Source: Verpa conica (taxonomy: Eukaryota; Ascomycota; Pezizomycetes; Pezizales; Morchellaceae). From it: a stretch of 64,000 bases of DNA. Position 1 is the first letter of the stretch; the number at the start of each line of letters is the position of its first letter. Shown here piece after piece: positions 11,675 through 22,203 of this stretch. The notes under the pieces are model-generated. The model was not told where the DNA came from, searched no databases, and saw only the letters and a program-made list of their open reading frames with translations. The stretch is from NCBI GenBank assembly GCA_033030425.1, contig JAUFSD010000008.1, forward strand, positions 744,001 through 808,000. Reading direction: 5' to 3'. The position numbers and the translations under genes were made by a program.

Positions 11675-14600
11675 ATGATGCTCAAGACCTCGAAGAAGTC
11701 ATTGGTATTTCATCTCCTGCTGCTTGAATTATCTATAACCTTATTTATCTCAGCAATTTGACTCGCTAAGTTCCGGTTTTATAGCTTTACTGATGTTGAA
11801 ACATAGACGCCATCCGGACTACCGCTGTGCGTTTTCTGTGCAGTACGAAACTCCTTCGTTCGCAACCAACAGCTATTAGTTCGAACAATCCACTCATCTG
11901 GGAGGAATTCGGATGGAGAACAAACCAGATCTACTGAGGAACGAAAAGGATATCAAGGATTCACTAGAAAAGCACCAACCGCCGGTAGAACCTCTGGGGG
12001 GAAATGGGATCCAACTAACCCAATCGCAACTGGGAGTTCTGGTATAGACAGAGCAATACTTTCATCTCTTGTATCACCAGGGAATACTGGTACTAGTCGG
12101 TCCAGGAATGAAGGTACTTCTGGACCTCCTCCAAGGATCAACCGGGTAAGCAATTATGGCCAGCAGGACGGATACAGGGCTGGGTCAAATAGGCGGCAAA
12201 TAGATGGAGTAAGACAATGTGGGACGCCACAAAACTTGACCGGAGGTAACTCCCAGAGGTTCACCCGAGAGGTACGCTTTCCAAGTCAAGGGGGTGCTAC
12301 TACTACCTCTCAGCAAGGTAGATATATACCAAGAGATGAATACAATCAAAGAGGCGGGTATCCCTCAAATGATTCATACATCCCAAAAGGCTCATATACT
12401 CCAAGAGATTCATACACTCCAAGAGATTCATATACTCCAAGAGATCCATACACCCAAAGAGGAGAATACACCTCAACCGATGCCCGAAGGTCGCAGGAGA
12501 CCTACGTTCCAACGCAAACAACATGGAATAACAGCGACGGCTACCAGCCACAAGTACGCAAACCAGAGTCTCTCTCCCAAGACGAGGAATATATCAGTCG
12601 ACCCACAGAGCCTGTATACAATGACTACCAAAAACGAAGAGCAGGCAGATCTCGCGATAAATCACAAAAAAGGCTTGTTCTCAATGACTACGAATCCGCT
12701 ATATTAGAAGAAGGAGAATCACACAAGGATAGGAAGGCTGCAAAGAAGGCAAAGAAGCGGGAAAAAAGAGACGAGACCCCGAAGATGATCCCTTTGTACC
12801 TTCCGGAGTATATCAGTATACCTAACCTTGCGAAGGCTTTGAAGGTCAGGCTAGATGACTTTACGCAGCAAATGGAAGAGATGGGATTCACAGAAGTGAG
12901 TCATGATCATATTTTAAATGCAGAAGTTGCGGGTCTTATTGCTATGGAATACAATTATGAACCCATCCTGGACAATAGCAAAGAGCGGGACCTGTTCCCA
13001 AGGTAAGTTCATTATATATAAGTTATCCGTGGGAGATTTAGATCTAACATCTCCCAGGCCTGCACCAAAGGATCGTTCTACACTTCCTCCACGACCCCCA
13101 GTCATAACTATAATGGGCCATGTCGACCATGGTAAAACTTCTCTACTAGACTGGCTCCGCAAATCCTCCGTTGCTGCCGCTGAGCACGGTGGTATCACAC
13201 AACACATTGGTGCCTTTTCGGTCAATATGCCTAGCGGGAAAAATATTACTTTCCTCGACACCCCCGGGCATGCAGCATTCCTAACTATGCGGGAGCGTGG
13301 AGCAAACGTCACTGATATTGTCATCCTCGTGGTTGCTGCTGATGACTCTGTAAAGCCGCAAACAATAGAGGCGATCAAACATGCCAAGGCTGCCAATGTT
13401 CCTATAATTGTTGCGGCGAATAAGATCGACAAAGAAGATGCGGATGTAGAAAAGGTTAAGCAAGATCTCGCGAGGCATGGTGTTGATGTAGAAGATTATG
13501 GTGGTGATACACAAGTCGTGTGCGTATCTGCAAAGACTGGGCAAGGTATGGGTGAGTTGGAAGAAGCGACGGTTACACTCAGTGAGGTGCTAGATATGCG
13601 GGCCGAAAATGACGGTCCTTGTGAAGGTTGGATTCTTGAAGCTGGTACCAGGCCTGGTGGACATATTGCAACTGTATTAGTTCGACGAGGAACGCTACGC
13701 TTGGGTGATTGCATGGTCGCAGGAGATACATGGGCAAAGGTTCGCCAACTCATCAATGAACATGGTGTCGAAGTTGAATCTGCTACACCAGGCACTCCCG
13801 TCCAGGTTCTAGGCTGGAAAGATCAGCCTGAAGCAGGTCAAATTGCAATTCAAGCAGATAGCGAGGCAAAGGCAAAGGATGTGATCGAATTTCGCCAAGA
13901 AAGGGCTGAACGGCTTAGACAGGCAGCAGATATGGAGGCGATCAACGAGAAAAGGCGATTGCATAGAGAGAAAGAGGAGATGGAGGCTATCATAAGGCAA
14001 GAGGCGAAGGCGAAAAAAGAAGATCCTGATACCGCAGTCCTTGCATGGGAGAAAACCACAAAACAGGAGGTTGCTGCCCAGCCGAAGTTCCAAGAGGTTG
14101 GATTTATCGTCAAGGGTGACGTTGGTGGGTCAGTTGAAGCAGTTGTTACTTCGATTGAGGCACTTGGGAATGATGAAGTTGTTGCGAAGGTTGTTAGGAG
14201 CAACTTTGGGAATGTCAGTGAGTTCGATGTAGACTATGCAGCGGCTGTAGAAGGTGTGCCCTTTCATCTGCCCCTAATGCATCTTAGGTGGATTTTATAA
14301 TTAATCTAATGATGAATAGGATATATCCTTTGCTTCAACCTCTCTCCCGATCCTGAGATCATACTTTATGCACGCAACAAAAGTGTAACAATCCTCACAC
14401 ACAATATCATCTATCATCTTGTCGACGATGTCAAGCGTCTACTCTCAGACCGTCTCCCACCAACAGTAATCACCACGATTACCGGTGAAGCGGAAATCGG
14501 GGCAGTCTTCAAGATCAACACTAAGGGGAAGCAATATAAGCCCATTGCAGGGTGTAAGGTTAAGACAGGCGTGATTACGAAAAACAGCAAGGTTAGGGTC

Positions 14601-14780
14601 ACTAGGAGTGGAAAGACAATCTTTGAGGGGATGCTGGATAGTTTGAAGAATGTCAAGAAAGATGTGATGGATATGCGAAAGGGAACTGAATGCGGCATGG
14701 GATTTGAAGGCTGGGGTGAGTTTGAGGTGGGTGATTTAGTGCAATGCTATGAGGTTAAGTTAGAACCAAGAAGCCTGTAG
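11675..14780 (+). CDS. IFM1: Mitochondrial translation initiation factor IF-2
   Basis: Four exons, 11675-11704, 11807-13002, 13058-14253 and 14320-14780, encode 960 residues. The 30-nt first exon joined to the next gives a basic, Ser-rich leader with [17 protein letters not shown], typical of a mitochondrial presequence. Residues ~50-330 are disordered and include a tandem SYTPRD repeat. The IF2 N-domain precedes the GTPase: G1 GHVDHGKT, G2 [10 protein letters not shown]3 DTPGH, G4 NKID, G5 SAKTGQG. Beta-barrel and C-domains follow to LEPRSL. The protein binds initiator tRNA and assembles the mitoribosome at start codons. Exon 1 is inferred from the in-phase join and its leader quality; its donor GTATTT resembles those in COG3 and MIC19. 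Confidence 0.92.
12384..12466 (+). repeat. 18-bp tandem repeat encoding SYTPRD
   Basis: About four copies of a TCATAYACTCCAAGAGAT unit sit inside the disordered N-terminal region of mtIF2, with diverged units on both sides. Confidence 0.75.
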
Positions 14781-15483
14781 AAAGCTCTCGAGGGGGTTTC
14801 TACATATTATCATGGAGATTTTAAGCTAGATGTAGTATCTCTTTCGTATGCCTGCATTCAAAATTAGACGAATTTTTTAGGTTATTTCTGAGATGGTTAT
14901 AGAATGGCATTATGGAAAGTGTTACTAACGGAGTTAGTTATGGGCTTGATATCTATCTCCTCTCTGAATCTATATACTAGTTTAGTTACCTTAGATAGCA
15001 TAAAATAAGGCGTACTCCTAAGAAGCCGTTAACACGAGAAGATTCCATAGTTACAAAGAAATTCTACCCTTTATCCCATTTTAATACTCAGGCGTTTATT
15101 AAATACTCGTAGGGAGGTTGCAACCTTAGGCGACACTCAAAATTATGTGTGTGGGAGGTAGTAGCAACAAAACAAAATGAGAAGACAGCAAACACAATCA
15201 CAATAACAATATAGATTTATCACAGTAGTTCTAGGTACTATACATAGCTTATGCCTGGCTTTTTGTATGATTTGGGGGTTTTTCTGTGAAAGGATTTTGG
15301 TGAGTTTTGGTGCTGTGTCTCTTCTCACTACAAGTATTTAGTAAATACCTGAGTACATATTAAAATTAATAAAATACTAGTTTTGCACGTACCCTATCAA
15401 GTGAGTCGAGATAAATTTAGTAATTAACAGCTAACTTAGTTTACAACCTTGTGTCTCTTACCAACTTTAAAGAAATAGGCACT
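14781..15483. other. Intergenic, no gene seen
   Basis: A 700-bp AT-rich spacer between convergent mtIF2 and the orphan ORF. A small minus-strand open frame at 15143-15328 is low complexity and is not called. Confidence 0.5.
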
Positions 15484-16044
15484 TTAACCCTCCAAGGAGT
15501 TAGTTGGGTGTAAATTAACTAGAGACGCTTCAAATGGAGCCCTTAAATCAAAGTTTTCGTAAATAACTTCCTTAATTTTCATAAAGTTTGCCCCCATTCT
15601 CTTCATGTAGTCGCTAACTTCCTGGAGTTTGTTTTTGAGTACCTTATCGGTCTCGGCAGCAGTTCTAAATTCAGCCCTAAGAGTCCTACAAGTCCCAAAT
15701 GCAGCAGTTAATTCCTGAGCCAGTTCAAGAAAGATCTTTGCGTTAGCTGCAAGTCCACCTTTTGCGCAGCGGATAGCAAAATGGAGGCGGCATCGAGATG
15801 TACCAGGCGTGTCATTGGAAGAGACCAAGGCGTGTTGATTAAGTTGAGCAAAGTAACCGACCATAGACCGGGTATCCCATTCTTTGTGCAGAGATAAATC
15901 ACTACTATTGAGGGGTGCCATGACCCGGCAGATATATTGGAAGATTTTAGTGAGGTTCCTACTGACTTCCAGAAGTTTACTGTCGAGATCCCGAAGGCTT
16001 TGCTGGAACTGCTCCATTTCTATTCTCTTATGTTCATTGGCCAT
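15484..16044 (-). CDS. Orphan helical protein, 186 aa
   Basis: A single-exon frame on the minus strand, starting MANEHKRIEMEQFQQSL. I do not recognise the family. The composition predicts an all-helical protein: heptad-like stretches at the start (QFQQSLRDLDSKLLEVSRNL), and another from about residue 110 (ELAQELTAAFGTCRTLRAEF...). There is no signal peptide or membrane segment. The C-terminal half shares a loose pattern (LxxxFR....D....V......M) with another orphan ORF at 30391-30798, so both may belong to one lineage-restricted family. It sits next to the transposon-rich 16-25 kb block. Length and non-repetitive composition argue for a real gene; no splice or homology evidence is available. 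Confidence 0.5.
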   Translation of the reverse strand: MANEHKRIEMEQFQQSLRDLDSKLLEVSRNLTKIFQYICRVMAPLNSSDLSLHKEWDTRSMVGYFAQLNQHALVSSNDTPGTSRCRLHFAIRCAKGGLAANAKIFLELAQELTAAFGTCRTLRAEFRTAAETDKVLKNKLQEVSDYMKRMGANFMKIKEVIYENFDLRAPFEASLVNLHPTNSLEG

Positions 16045-17895
16045 GCAGATATTAAGAAGGATGTACGGCGACTATAATTGAGCCCGAGAGTTTATGTAGA
16101 CAGTAAGTTTAGGATTACTAGACAAAGAACAAGGCTTAGCGCTCGTGATGAGATAGGAATTTAGCGCTGGTTTGTGTTTCATTAGGCCTCTCCCGGTTAC
16201 GGGTGCCAATAATTAACATACACCCAAACAAAGAAAGGAAGAAAAGCAGTACCCCCTGCTGTTTAGCCCAGCCGCAGAGGTAGAAAAACCCGAAGCCAAG
16301 TTCATTAGAGCCTCATGGAGAAAGCAAATGATACTTTATAATCCTATTATAGATTAATAATAGAAAATTCTACGGCAAGTTTCAACAGATCGTATAGTCT
16401 AACTTTAATGTTACTTTATCACATTGCACCATCACCACTCATTGTATTCCCTGTTCATACTAGAATTTAACTCTATAAAAACTTTCCCCTATCAAACTCT
16501 TTTAAACGAACCGCTTTGAGCTTTACAGCCATGAGCACCGATCTCAAAACTCATATCTGAGTTACCTATATAGCTATGACCACATCTCCAATACTTACGA
16601 GAATATTTTGGCCATTGCCTATGATCTTAAAAATCCTGAAATTTCTTTGAGTGGCCCTACTCAATATACCAAAGACAAACTAGCCAAAATCACACGTACT
16701 TGTAGAGTCTAATCTACAGAGACTCAAAGAGCTATATATAAGTACTTATACAAAGTGTTTCAGGATTTTCTTGCGACATAGGCCGGGATACCACATGGTA
16801 TGTGGATCAAAAATAGACAGCTAAAAATACTAATATCATTGTTGCTATAAATTCTCTTGAAAAACGAGTTTTAGTGCTTTTGAAAAAGCCCATAGAATTT
16901 ATTTGTAGATAGCTTCCCGTTTAACTAAACACGATGACTATAAAAATTATTTGAATATAGAAGTAGAGTTGGCCAATAGATACCACTTTATCGACCAGTA
17001 CTTTAAGTATCCCCTTAGGTTTCATCTACATATACCAAAAAATATGCCCAAAAAACCCTCGTTACTTCAGGTGCCTCACTGTCGCGGGCAGCTCCGAGGA
17101 TACCAACGCCACCGTCGCACGAAACAAGACCAAAACCGGACCACACCCCAGCAAGAGAGTCACCTTCGACCTCGCCCCCACTAGGCGATCGAGTCGATTG
17201 AATGCGCGCATTGTGAGCGATTTAACGGAAAGGGAATAATGGGCGCGGGAAGGCTCGTATCCACGCACGCGAGGTTGATGGGGGTTTGTGTCTCTGGCAA
17301 TAAGGTTCTCCGGGCCGACGGCCCCTCGTGGTAGTCTCGGAATTTACGTAACGTTATCGTATGACCCCAGGAGCTCTTTGTACACTTTGTACGCGGTTTG
17401 TATGGGAAAGATACCTTTCTGTTGGATGTGACATATCCAACAGAAACAGTGGGGGAAATTTAGCTTAGAGTGAAAAAGTTTTCTTTGGCGTTAGAGTTAT
17501 TTTGGAAGCAGAGAAGAAGGGAAAAATAAGGGAAGCATATAAGGAGGGGCCTCGCCCCGAGGATTTTCTTAGGCACGCAACGTCTTGTTTATATTGTCTA
17601 GTAAAGAAATATTACAGAGTTTTTTCACTTGTAATATCTTTCGCCGTAACACCGTTCATTGTCGCCGTCTTAGTCGCTGTCACCATCCCGTTGCCTAGGC
17701 TTTACCATACCATCCCAACCGCCCCGCCACACTCACAAATAAATCCCTAAATAAAGTTTCAATACTATAAATCTAGCTATTATACTTAATAACATAATAA
17801 ATACCCACTAGGAACATTTACCTTACACAAAATCAGTTAACTACATATATCGAGTGATTCTTCATGATTAACAATATATAATTCTATCCTATAAA
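16045..17895. other. Gene-poor flank of the LINE
   Basis: Apart from the decayed ORF, nothing is firm here. A short frame at 17502-17750 has a hydrophobic stretch but no recognisable family, and 16951-17184 is low quality. The region ends at the LINE target duplication. Confidence 0.45.
16531..16781 (+). pseudogene. Decayed ORF of unknown family
   Basis: An ATG at 16531 reads nine codons to a stop. From 16560 another frame reads coherent, protein-like sequence (SYDHISNTYENILAIAYDLK ... TQRAIYKYLYKVFQDF) broken by TAA near 16710 and TAG at 16779. Both stops could be C-to-T changes from CAA and CAG, as repeat-induced point mutation or deamination would leave. The family is unknown. It could also be a chance reading. 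Confidence 0.3.
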
Positions 17896-17912
17896 GACAG
17901 AAGAGCGCAAGT
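17896..17912 (+). repeat. LINE target-site duplication, 5' copy
   Basis: GACAGAAGAGCGCAAGT here is repeated with one mismatch at 24693-24709, directly after the A22 tail, as expected for target-primed reverse transcription. Confidence 0.85.
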
Positions 17913-17913
17913 A

Positions 17914-19062
17914 GGAGTCCCACAGGGCTCCCCTATCTCCCCTCTTTTATTTGTTATATATGTCAGCATTTTACACCACCAGGAACCTTCTCCTGGCATC
18001 ACTCTCTCATATGTAGACGATTTTGCATTAACTGTTGCTGTAAAAGTACACAAGCCCTTGCTCTAGTGGGACAGCAGGTGATGTCTAAAGAGCTGGGACA
18101 CTAAGGGCACATGGACTAGAAGACTGGGAAGACTGGAACTAGAGTAGGTACTTGGTAGTAAATACAAGTTTGAAGGATAGAGAACTAAAACTAAGAACTG
18201 GAGAAATGGCCTGATACTTATAGTATGGCCGAAACATGAAAGGGAAGAGGCTGACACGCGTAGCGTGTCAGACTACATGAAACAAGAACATGATACGTGA
18301 TATGAAACTAAGGAGATCCTGATGACGTGGCCAGCCACGTCATCCCATACATGAAACATAAATGAGACTAGACATGAAACTGATATGAAACGGGCAAGGC
18401 TGACTGGTGGTCAAGTGACAATTTGTGACCGAGTGAGAACTGATGATTTGTCGTTCTTGACAGTTGCCTCCTCCTCGGTGGAAGAAAACGTTCTTCTTCT
18501 GCAAGACAATTACGCACACCTCATCTCCGACGCGGCCCCCCGTAACATTACTTTTTCAGTCCCAAAAACAGAGTTTATTCACTGGCGCACCCCCCAAGAT
18601 AAATCCCCCGTCGCCTACCAGTCCATCGAGATTGACGGCTTGACTTTCCAACCTAAATCCATTGTCAAATGGATCGGATATTGGCTCTCCGCCAACTTTA
18701 ATCCCAACAAACATTTTCTAAGAAGGCTTGCGTCTGCCCAAGCCTGCTTCGGCATTCTTCATCGTTTCTCCTCGCCCGGCAAAGGCCTCTCCTCAGCCAA
18801 CTGCCAGAAACTCGCTCTCCTTGGCATACAACCAATACTCACTTACGGAGCAACTCTTTTCACCCCCACATCCGCTTTAAAACCCATGGAAACCTTCTGG
18901 AACTCAGTTCTGAGGTGGGTCACCGGTTGCTTCAGATCAACCAATCTCCAAATACTGTGGGCAGAGGCCCGCTCCCCTCCTTTAATTCTATATTTACACT
19001 ATTTAAAAATAAGACACGGTATCCGCGTCTCTCTTGCCTATCTTTCAAGGGGGGCAGCATAA
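17914..19062 (+). pseudogene. LINE reverse transcriptase fragment, split by a solo LTR
   Basis: The frame opens at the truncated 5' end with GVPQGSPISPLLFVIYV and the catalytic SYVDDFALTV. A solo LTR plus duplicated GTTGC interrupts it at 18039-18467. Reading from 18468 continues in the same frame (ASSSVEENVLLLQ), through KTEFIHW, WIGYWLSANFNPNKHFLRR and YGATLFTPTSALKPMETFWN, to a TAA at 19060-19062. Apart from the insertion this stretch has no stops, so the LINE was young when the LTR landed. The upstream RT motifs and endonuclease are absent. Confidence 0.85.
18039..18462 (-). mobile_element. Solo LTR 1 (424 bp)
   Basis: Starts TGTAAAAG and ends TTCTTGACA, and is flanked by the direct repeat GTTGC (18034-18038 and 18463-18467). 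It is the reverse complement of the LTR at 20000-20422, with only scattered differences. It carries hairpins at 18251-18271 and 18321-18344 and many ATGAAAC motifs. Strand is assigned from the related third LTR, where a TATA box shows the sense direction. An open frame that runs from this LTR into the LINE is an artefact of the insertion. Confidence 0.9.
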
Positions 19063-19999
19063 GGGCAGCGTGACCACAGGATACAACTAACTCGATGGCA
19101 AGGTAACTATCCGTTACAAGCAAAATACCAAAGGTTTGTGAAGTAGGAAGTGGTTTCAGCGATCGCAAAGCGATGAGGCAGCAGAGAGGCAGCGAAGAAG
19201 AAAGTTCGTATTGGTTCTAACTGAAGAGAGAGAGAGAGAGAGAGAGTATTTATTTCCTATCTAGGCCCGTGGCCCACTAAGTAAGTCTCCGAAGAGACCG
19301 CCAAACAACTCCGCCAAAACTAACTAAACGGTACTGGGTACCGGCCAAAGAGTGTACATGTATCTACGAACTAAACGCGTAGAGGAACACACCAAAGAGA
19401 GAACACATAGAACTAACTAAGCGACACCAAAGAAAGAACATGTAACCAAATAATAAACAACTCTTGCTCTTCCAAAAGCATCTTCCAATCCGGCGTTTCA
19501 TGTCGATGGGCTTGAATCCCGGGGGGTGTATCGGGTCCCGAGTGAGGTTCACTAACATCGCGGTGCAAATGATGAACAGCTCCTCACGGACGAGAGCTCC
19601 CGTTTCCTGGCGTCGTGACCCTTTCCCTAGCCGAAGCTAGACACGGACAATCCTCTGGCAGAGAGGTAAGGGGAGCGTAGGATGTAAAGTAGAGTTGAGT
19701 TTCCACTATGTGGAACCGAGGTAGGGGAGGTAGAGACCGTTGTCAGTCGGCATACCGTTGATAGTAAGGGGGTGGGTGACCGTATGAAAACCGGATGTCA
19801 ACCACTTCTTGACTGGCACACTTTTCCGGTCGGAGAAAGTGTTGTCGTATAGTAGGGAACCTGGAGAATCGAGTCTGCCTGGTCCGGTAAGGTAATGTGT
19901 TGTTGAGGGGGGCTGCCCGCTCGCTGGTAGTGGTGGGGAGTGGTCCTTGGTTGAAGGATCCCCAAAATTGTAATGAGCGCCCGAAGGCAACGAGTAAGG
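19063..19999. mobile_element. Unresolved repeat block between LINE RT fragment and LTR 2
   Basis: This stretch does not continue the LINE protein. It holds a (GA)n microsatellite at about 19225-19248. On the minus strand, 19706-19990 is an open reading of ~95 codons with no recognised domain. A CGCCCGAAGG motif occurs at 19976 and again at 20598 and 20668, tying this block to 20428-20945. It is probably the remains of one or more further insertions; I cannot place their edges. Confidence 0.45.
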
Positions 20000-20422
20000 T
20001 GTCAAGAACGACAAATCATCAGTTCTCACTCGGTCACAAATTGTCACTTGACCACCAGTCAGCCTTGCCCGTTTCATATCAGTTTCATGTCTAGTCTCAT
20101 TTATGTTTCATGTATGGGATGACGTGGCTGGCCACGTCATCAGGATCTCCTTAGTTTCATATCACGTATCATGTTCTTGTTTCATGTAGTCTGACACGCT
20201 ATGCGTGTCAGCCCCTTCCCTTTCATGTTTCGGCCATACTATAAGTATCAGGCCATTTCTCCAGTTCTTAGTTTTAGTTCTCTATCCTTCAACTTGTATT
20301 TACTACCAAGTACCTACTCTAGTTCCAGTCTTCCCAGTCTTCTAGTCCATGTGCCCTTAGTGTCCCAGCTCTTTAGACATCACCTGCTGTCCCACTAGAG
20401 CAAGGGCTTGTGTACTTTTACA
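20000..20422 (+). mobile_element. Solo LTR 2 (423 bp), inverted relative to LTR 1
   Basis: Runs TGTCAAGAACG ... GTACTTTTACA with flanking TAAGG at 19995-19999 and 20423-20427. It matches LTR 1 in inverted orientation along its whole length, including both hairpins (20119-20142 and 20191-20211). Repeated TTTCATGT motifs fill its first half. Confidence 0.9.
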
Positions 20423-20427
20423 TAAGG

Positions 20428-20945
20428 GCTCATCCAAATCAAGTGAGATGGAGAGGGTTTCCGGAAGACTTTGACAGAGGTTCCAGCGCTAGGCTTACAG
20501 AGACTGGCAGTGTGAAGTCCGGAGGTAATAGGGGCTGGTGGACGCAACTCCCCTGAGGGGGCACCAGAAAGAAGGTAAAGTTCGACAAAGAGGAACCGGC
20601 GCGCCCGAAGGTTTGCGGTATTCCCATGCTCAACATGTACTACAGAGGTGCTTTTGCTGAAGAAGTTATGCGCGCCCGAAGGTTTGCCAGTAACTCTATT
20701 GTCGACGAAGTTGGAATTCCGAGTGGGTATGCCTCATAACGAGGAAGAGACGTTGCGTAAAGAAAAGAGAAAGAAAACTATTACAGAGAGGGAGCAACGC
20801 TCCCTATTTATACACTAAATCCCCGCTTTGTACAATGCCTTTGTCCTTATCCTCGACACCTGTTACCCTGCCTCCTTCCTCGCATGAGTCACACCAAGAC
20901 TCACCCTGGCGTCCCAATTGTTCCGTGAAACCATCCTCTGAACAA
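20428..20945. mobile_element. Unresolved repeat block between LTR 2 and LTR 3
   Basis: Two copies of GCGCGCCCGAAGGTTTGC occur at about 20597 and 20667. Just before LTR 3, the frame PIVP-stop-NHPLNN joins in phase to the LINE sequence PVTGRFHSSF after the LTR, so the last part (~20890-20950) is probably LINE sequence with one stop codon. The rest is unassigned. Confidence 0.4.
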
Positions 20946-20950
20946 CCCGG

Positions 20951-21311
20951 TGTCAAGAACCACCCATTTCCTAGTCTGCCTTGTCTATCTCCTTGTTTCA
21001 TGTATCGTTTCATATCTCGTAGGATTCTTGTTATCATTGGTCATATAAGAAGTACGCCTCGCAGGACAAGGCGTCTATAGTTTCATGTAGAAGGAGGTCG
21101 CTCCTTCAGTTTCATATTGTCTCATTGTTGATCTCAGCGTCCCTCCAGAAAGGGTATAAAAGGGACTCGTCTCTGCCAGTTAGTTAGTTCTTTACGCAAC
21201 AACTTGCATTCAATACCATACCTACCTTGTCCTTGAGTTCCTAGTCTCTCGATACTAGCCTTGCCTTGTGATTATCGCCTGCTGTTCCCCAATAGGTGAT
21301 CGGTTCTTACA
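20951..21311 (+). mobile_element. Solo LTR 3 (361 bp), related subfamily, with TATA box
   Basis: Starts TGTCAAGAACCACC, ends GGTTCTTACA, and is flanked by CCCGG (20946-20950 and 21312-21316). It shares ends, TTTCATGT motifs and the layout of hairpins with LTRs 1 and 2, although stem sequences differ. GGGTATAAAAGGG near 21155 is a good TATA box, which fixes its orientation as plus. Confidence 0.85.
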
Positions 21312-21993
21312 CCCGGTTACAGGACGGTTTCATTCTTCGTTTCCCACTATTTCACCCGACAGAGTGTATTCTCACTCTGAGCTACTCAAAGGTCTCCCAA
21401 ATCCTCCAAAGAAATGGAACTCAACTGCCAAAGCAGGTGTAAATCACCTCCCAATCGAGTTTCTAGAGTCCATAATAAAACCCCTTCTTGATCTAGATCT
21501 TCCCCCCGACATGCTTGGCATTGTCGCCAAATATCAAGTTCTCCATAATTGGAAAGTTCTTTTCTCCCCTCCGGAATACTATACATTCCAAGTCGACACA
21601 TCACTCCCCTTATTTATGCATCTTCATAAATTTCAATCCACTCGGATCCATCAAATGAGAGCCGGAAAAAGCTATCTCAACGGCCAGAAGTCCTGGCTCA
21701 ACATCAAGTCCTCCGATAAGTGCCCTAGGTACCTCTTACACCCCGAAACATTCGAACACGTTATTCTACATTGTCCCAAGTTAGAAACACAGCCCAACAC
21801 ACTACTCCCAAACGTTGAGTCACTCAGCAAAATTTGGGAGAACGAAGCTCTCACCCTTATGCTTGGAAATTTTATTATCTCCAATAAAATAAACTATTCC
21901 AAAAAAGGACTGGTCTCTCCAGCCCCCTCATTCTCTTCCATATCGACGTTCACCACCGTCTCTGACGGCTCAGTCACAGATAGTGACAGCTAG
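21312..21993 (+). pseudogene. LINE C-terminal region with CCHC-like tail
   Basis: After LTR 3 the frame reads PVTGRFHSSFPTISPDRVYS, continues through a hydrophobic helical region and ends in the C-terminal Cys/His pattern of many non-LTR elements (HQMRAGKSYL ... KCPRY ... ETFEHVILHCP). A Ser/Thr-rich tail closes at TAG 21991. The ATT/ATG-like start seen just upstream lies inside the LTR and is not a real start. Confidence 0.75.
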
Positions 21994-22203
21994 CATCAAA
22001 TCCCACTGTAAGGTGTAGGAACCGGCAGTTAAGCCACATAAAGAGCAGGAAGTTCAGGCGTTAATGACGGAACTCAGATCTGTTTCTTTTGTAATTTTAT
22101 ATTTTGTTGTTTGCAATATTTGTTTTAGGCGGCTTTGGTTTATTTTTAGGAAGGGGAAGGGTAATTTTTAGGTCATAGTTTCGTACTGCATACCAGATTT
22201 TGT

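Noticed and set aside
18385..18462. Apparent start MKRARLTGG of a protein leading into the LINE RT
   Set aside because: It lies inside solo LTR 1; the same peptide appears at the mirrored position from LTR 2 at ~20077. It is an insertion artefact.
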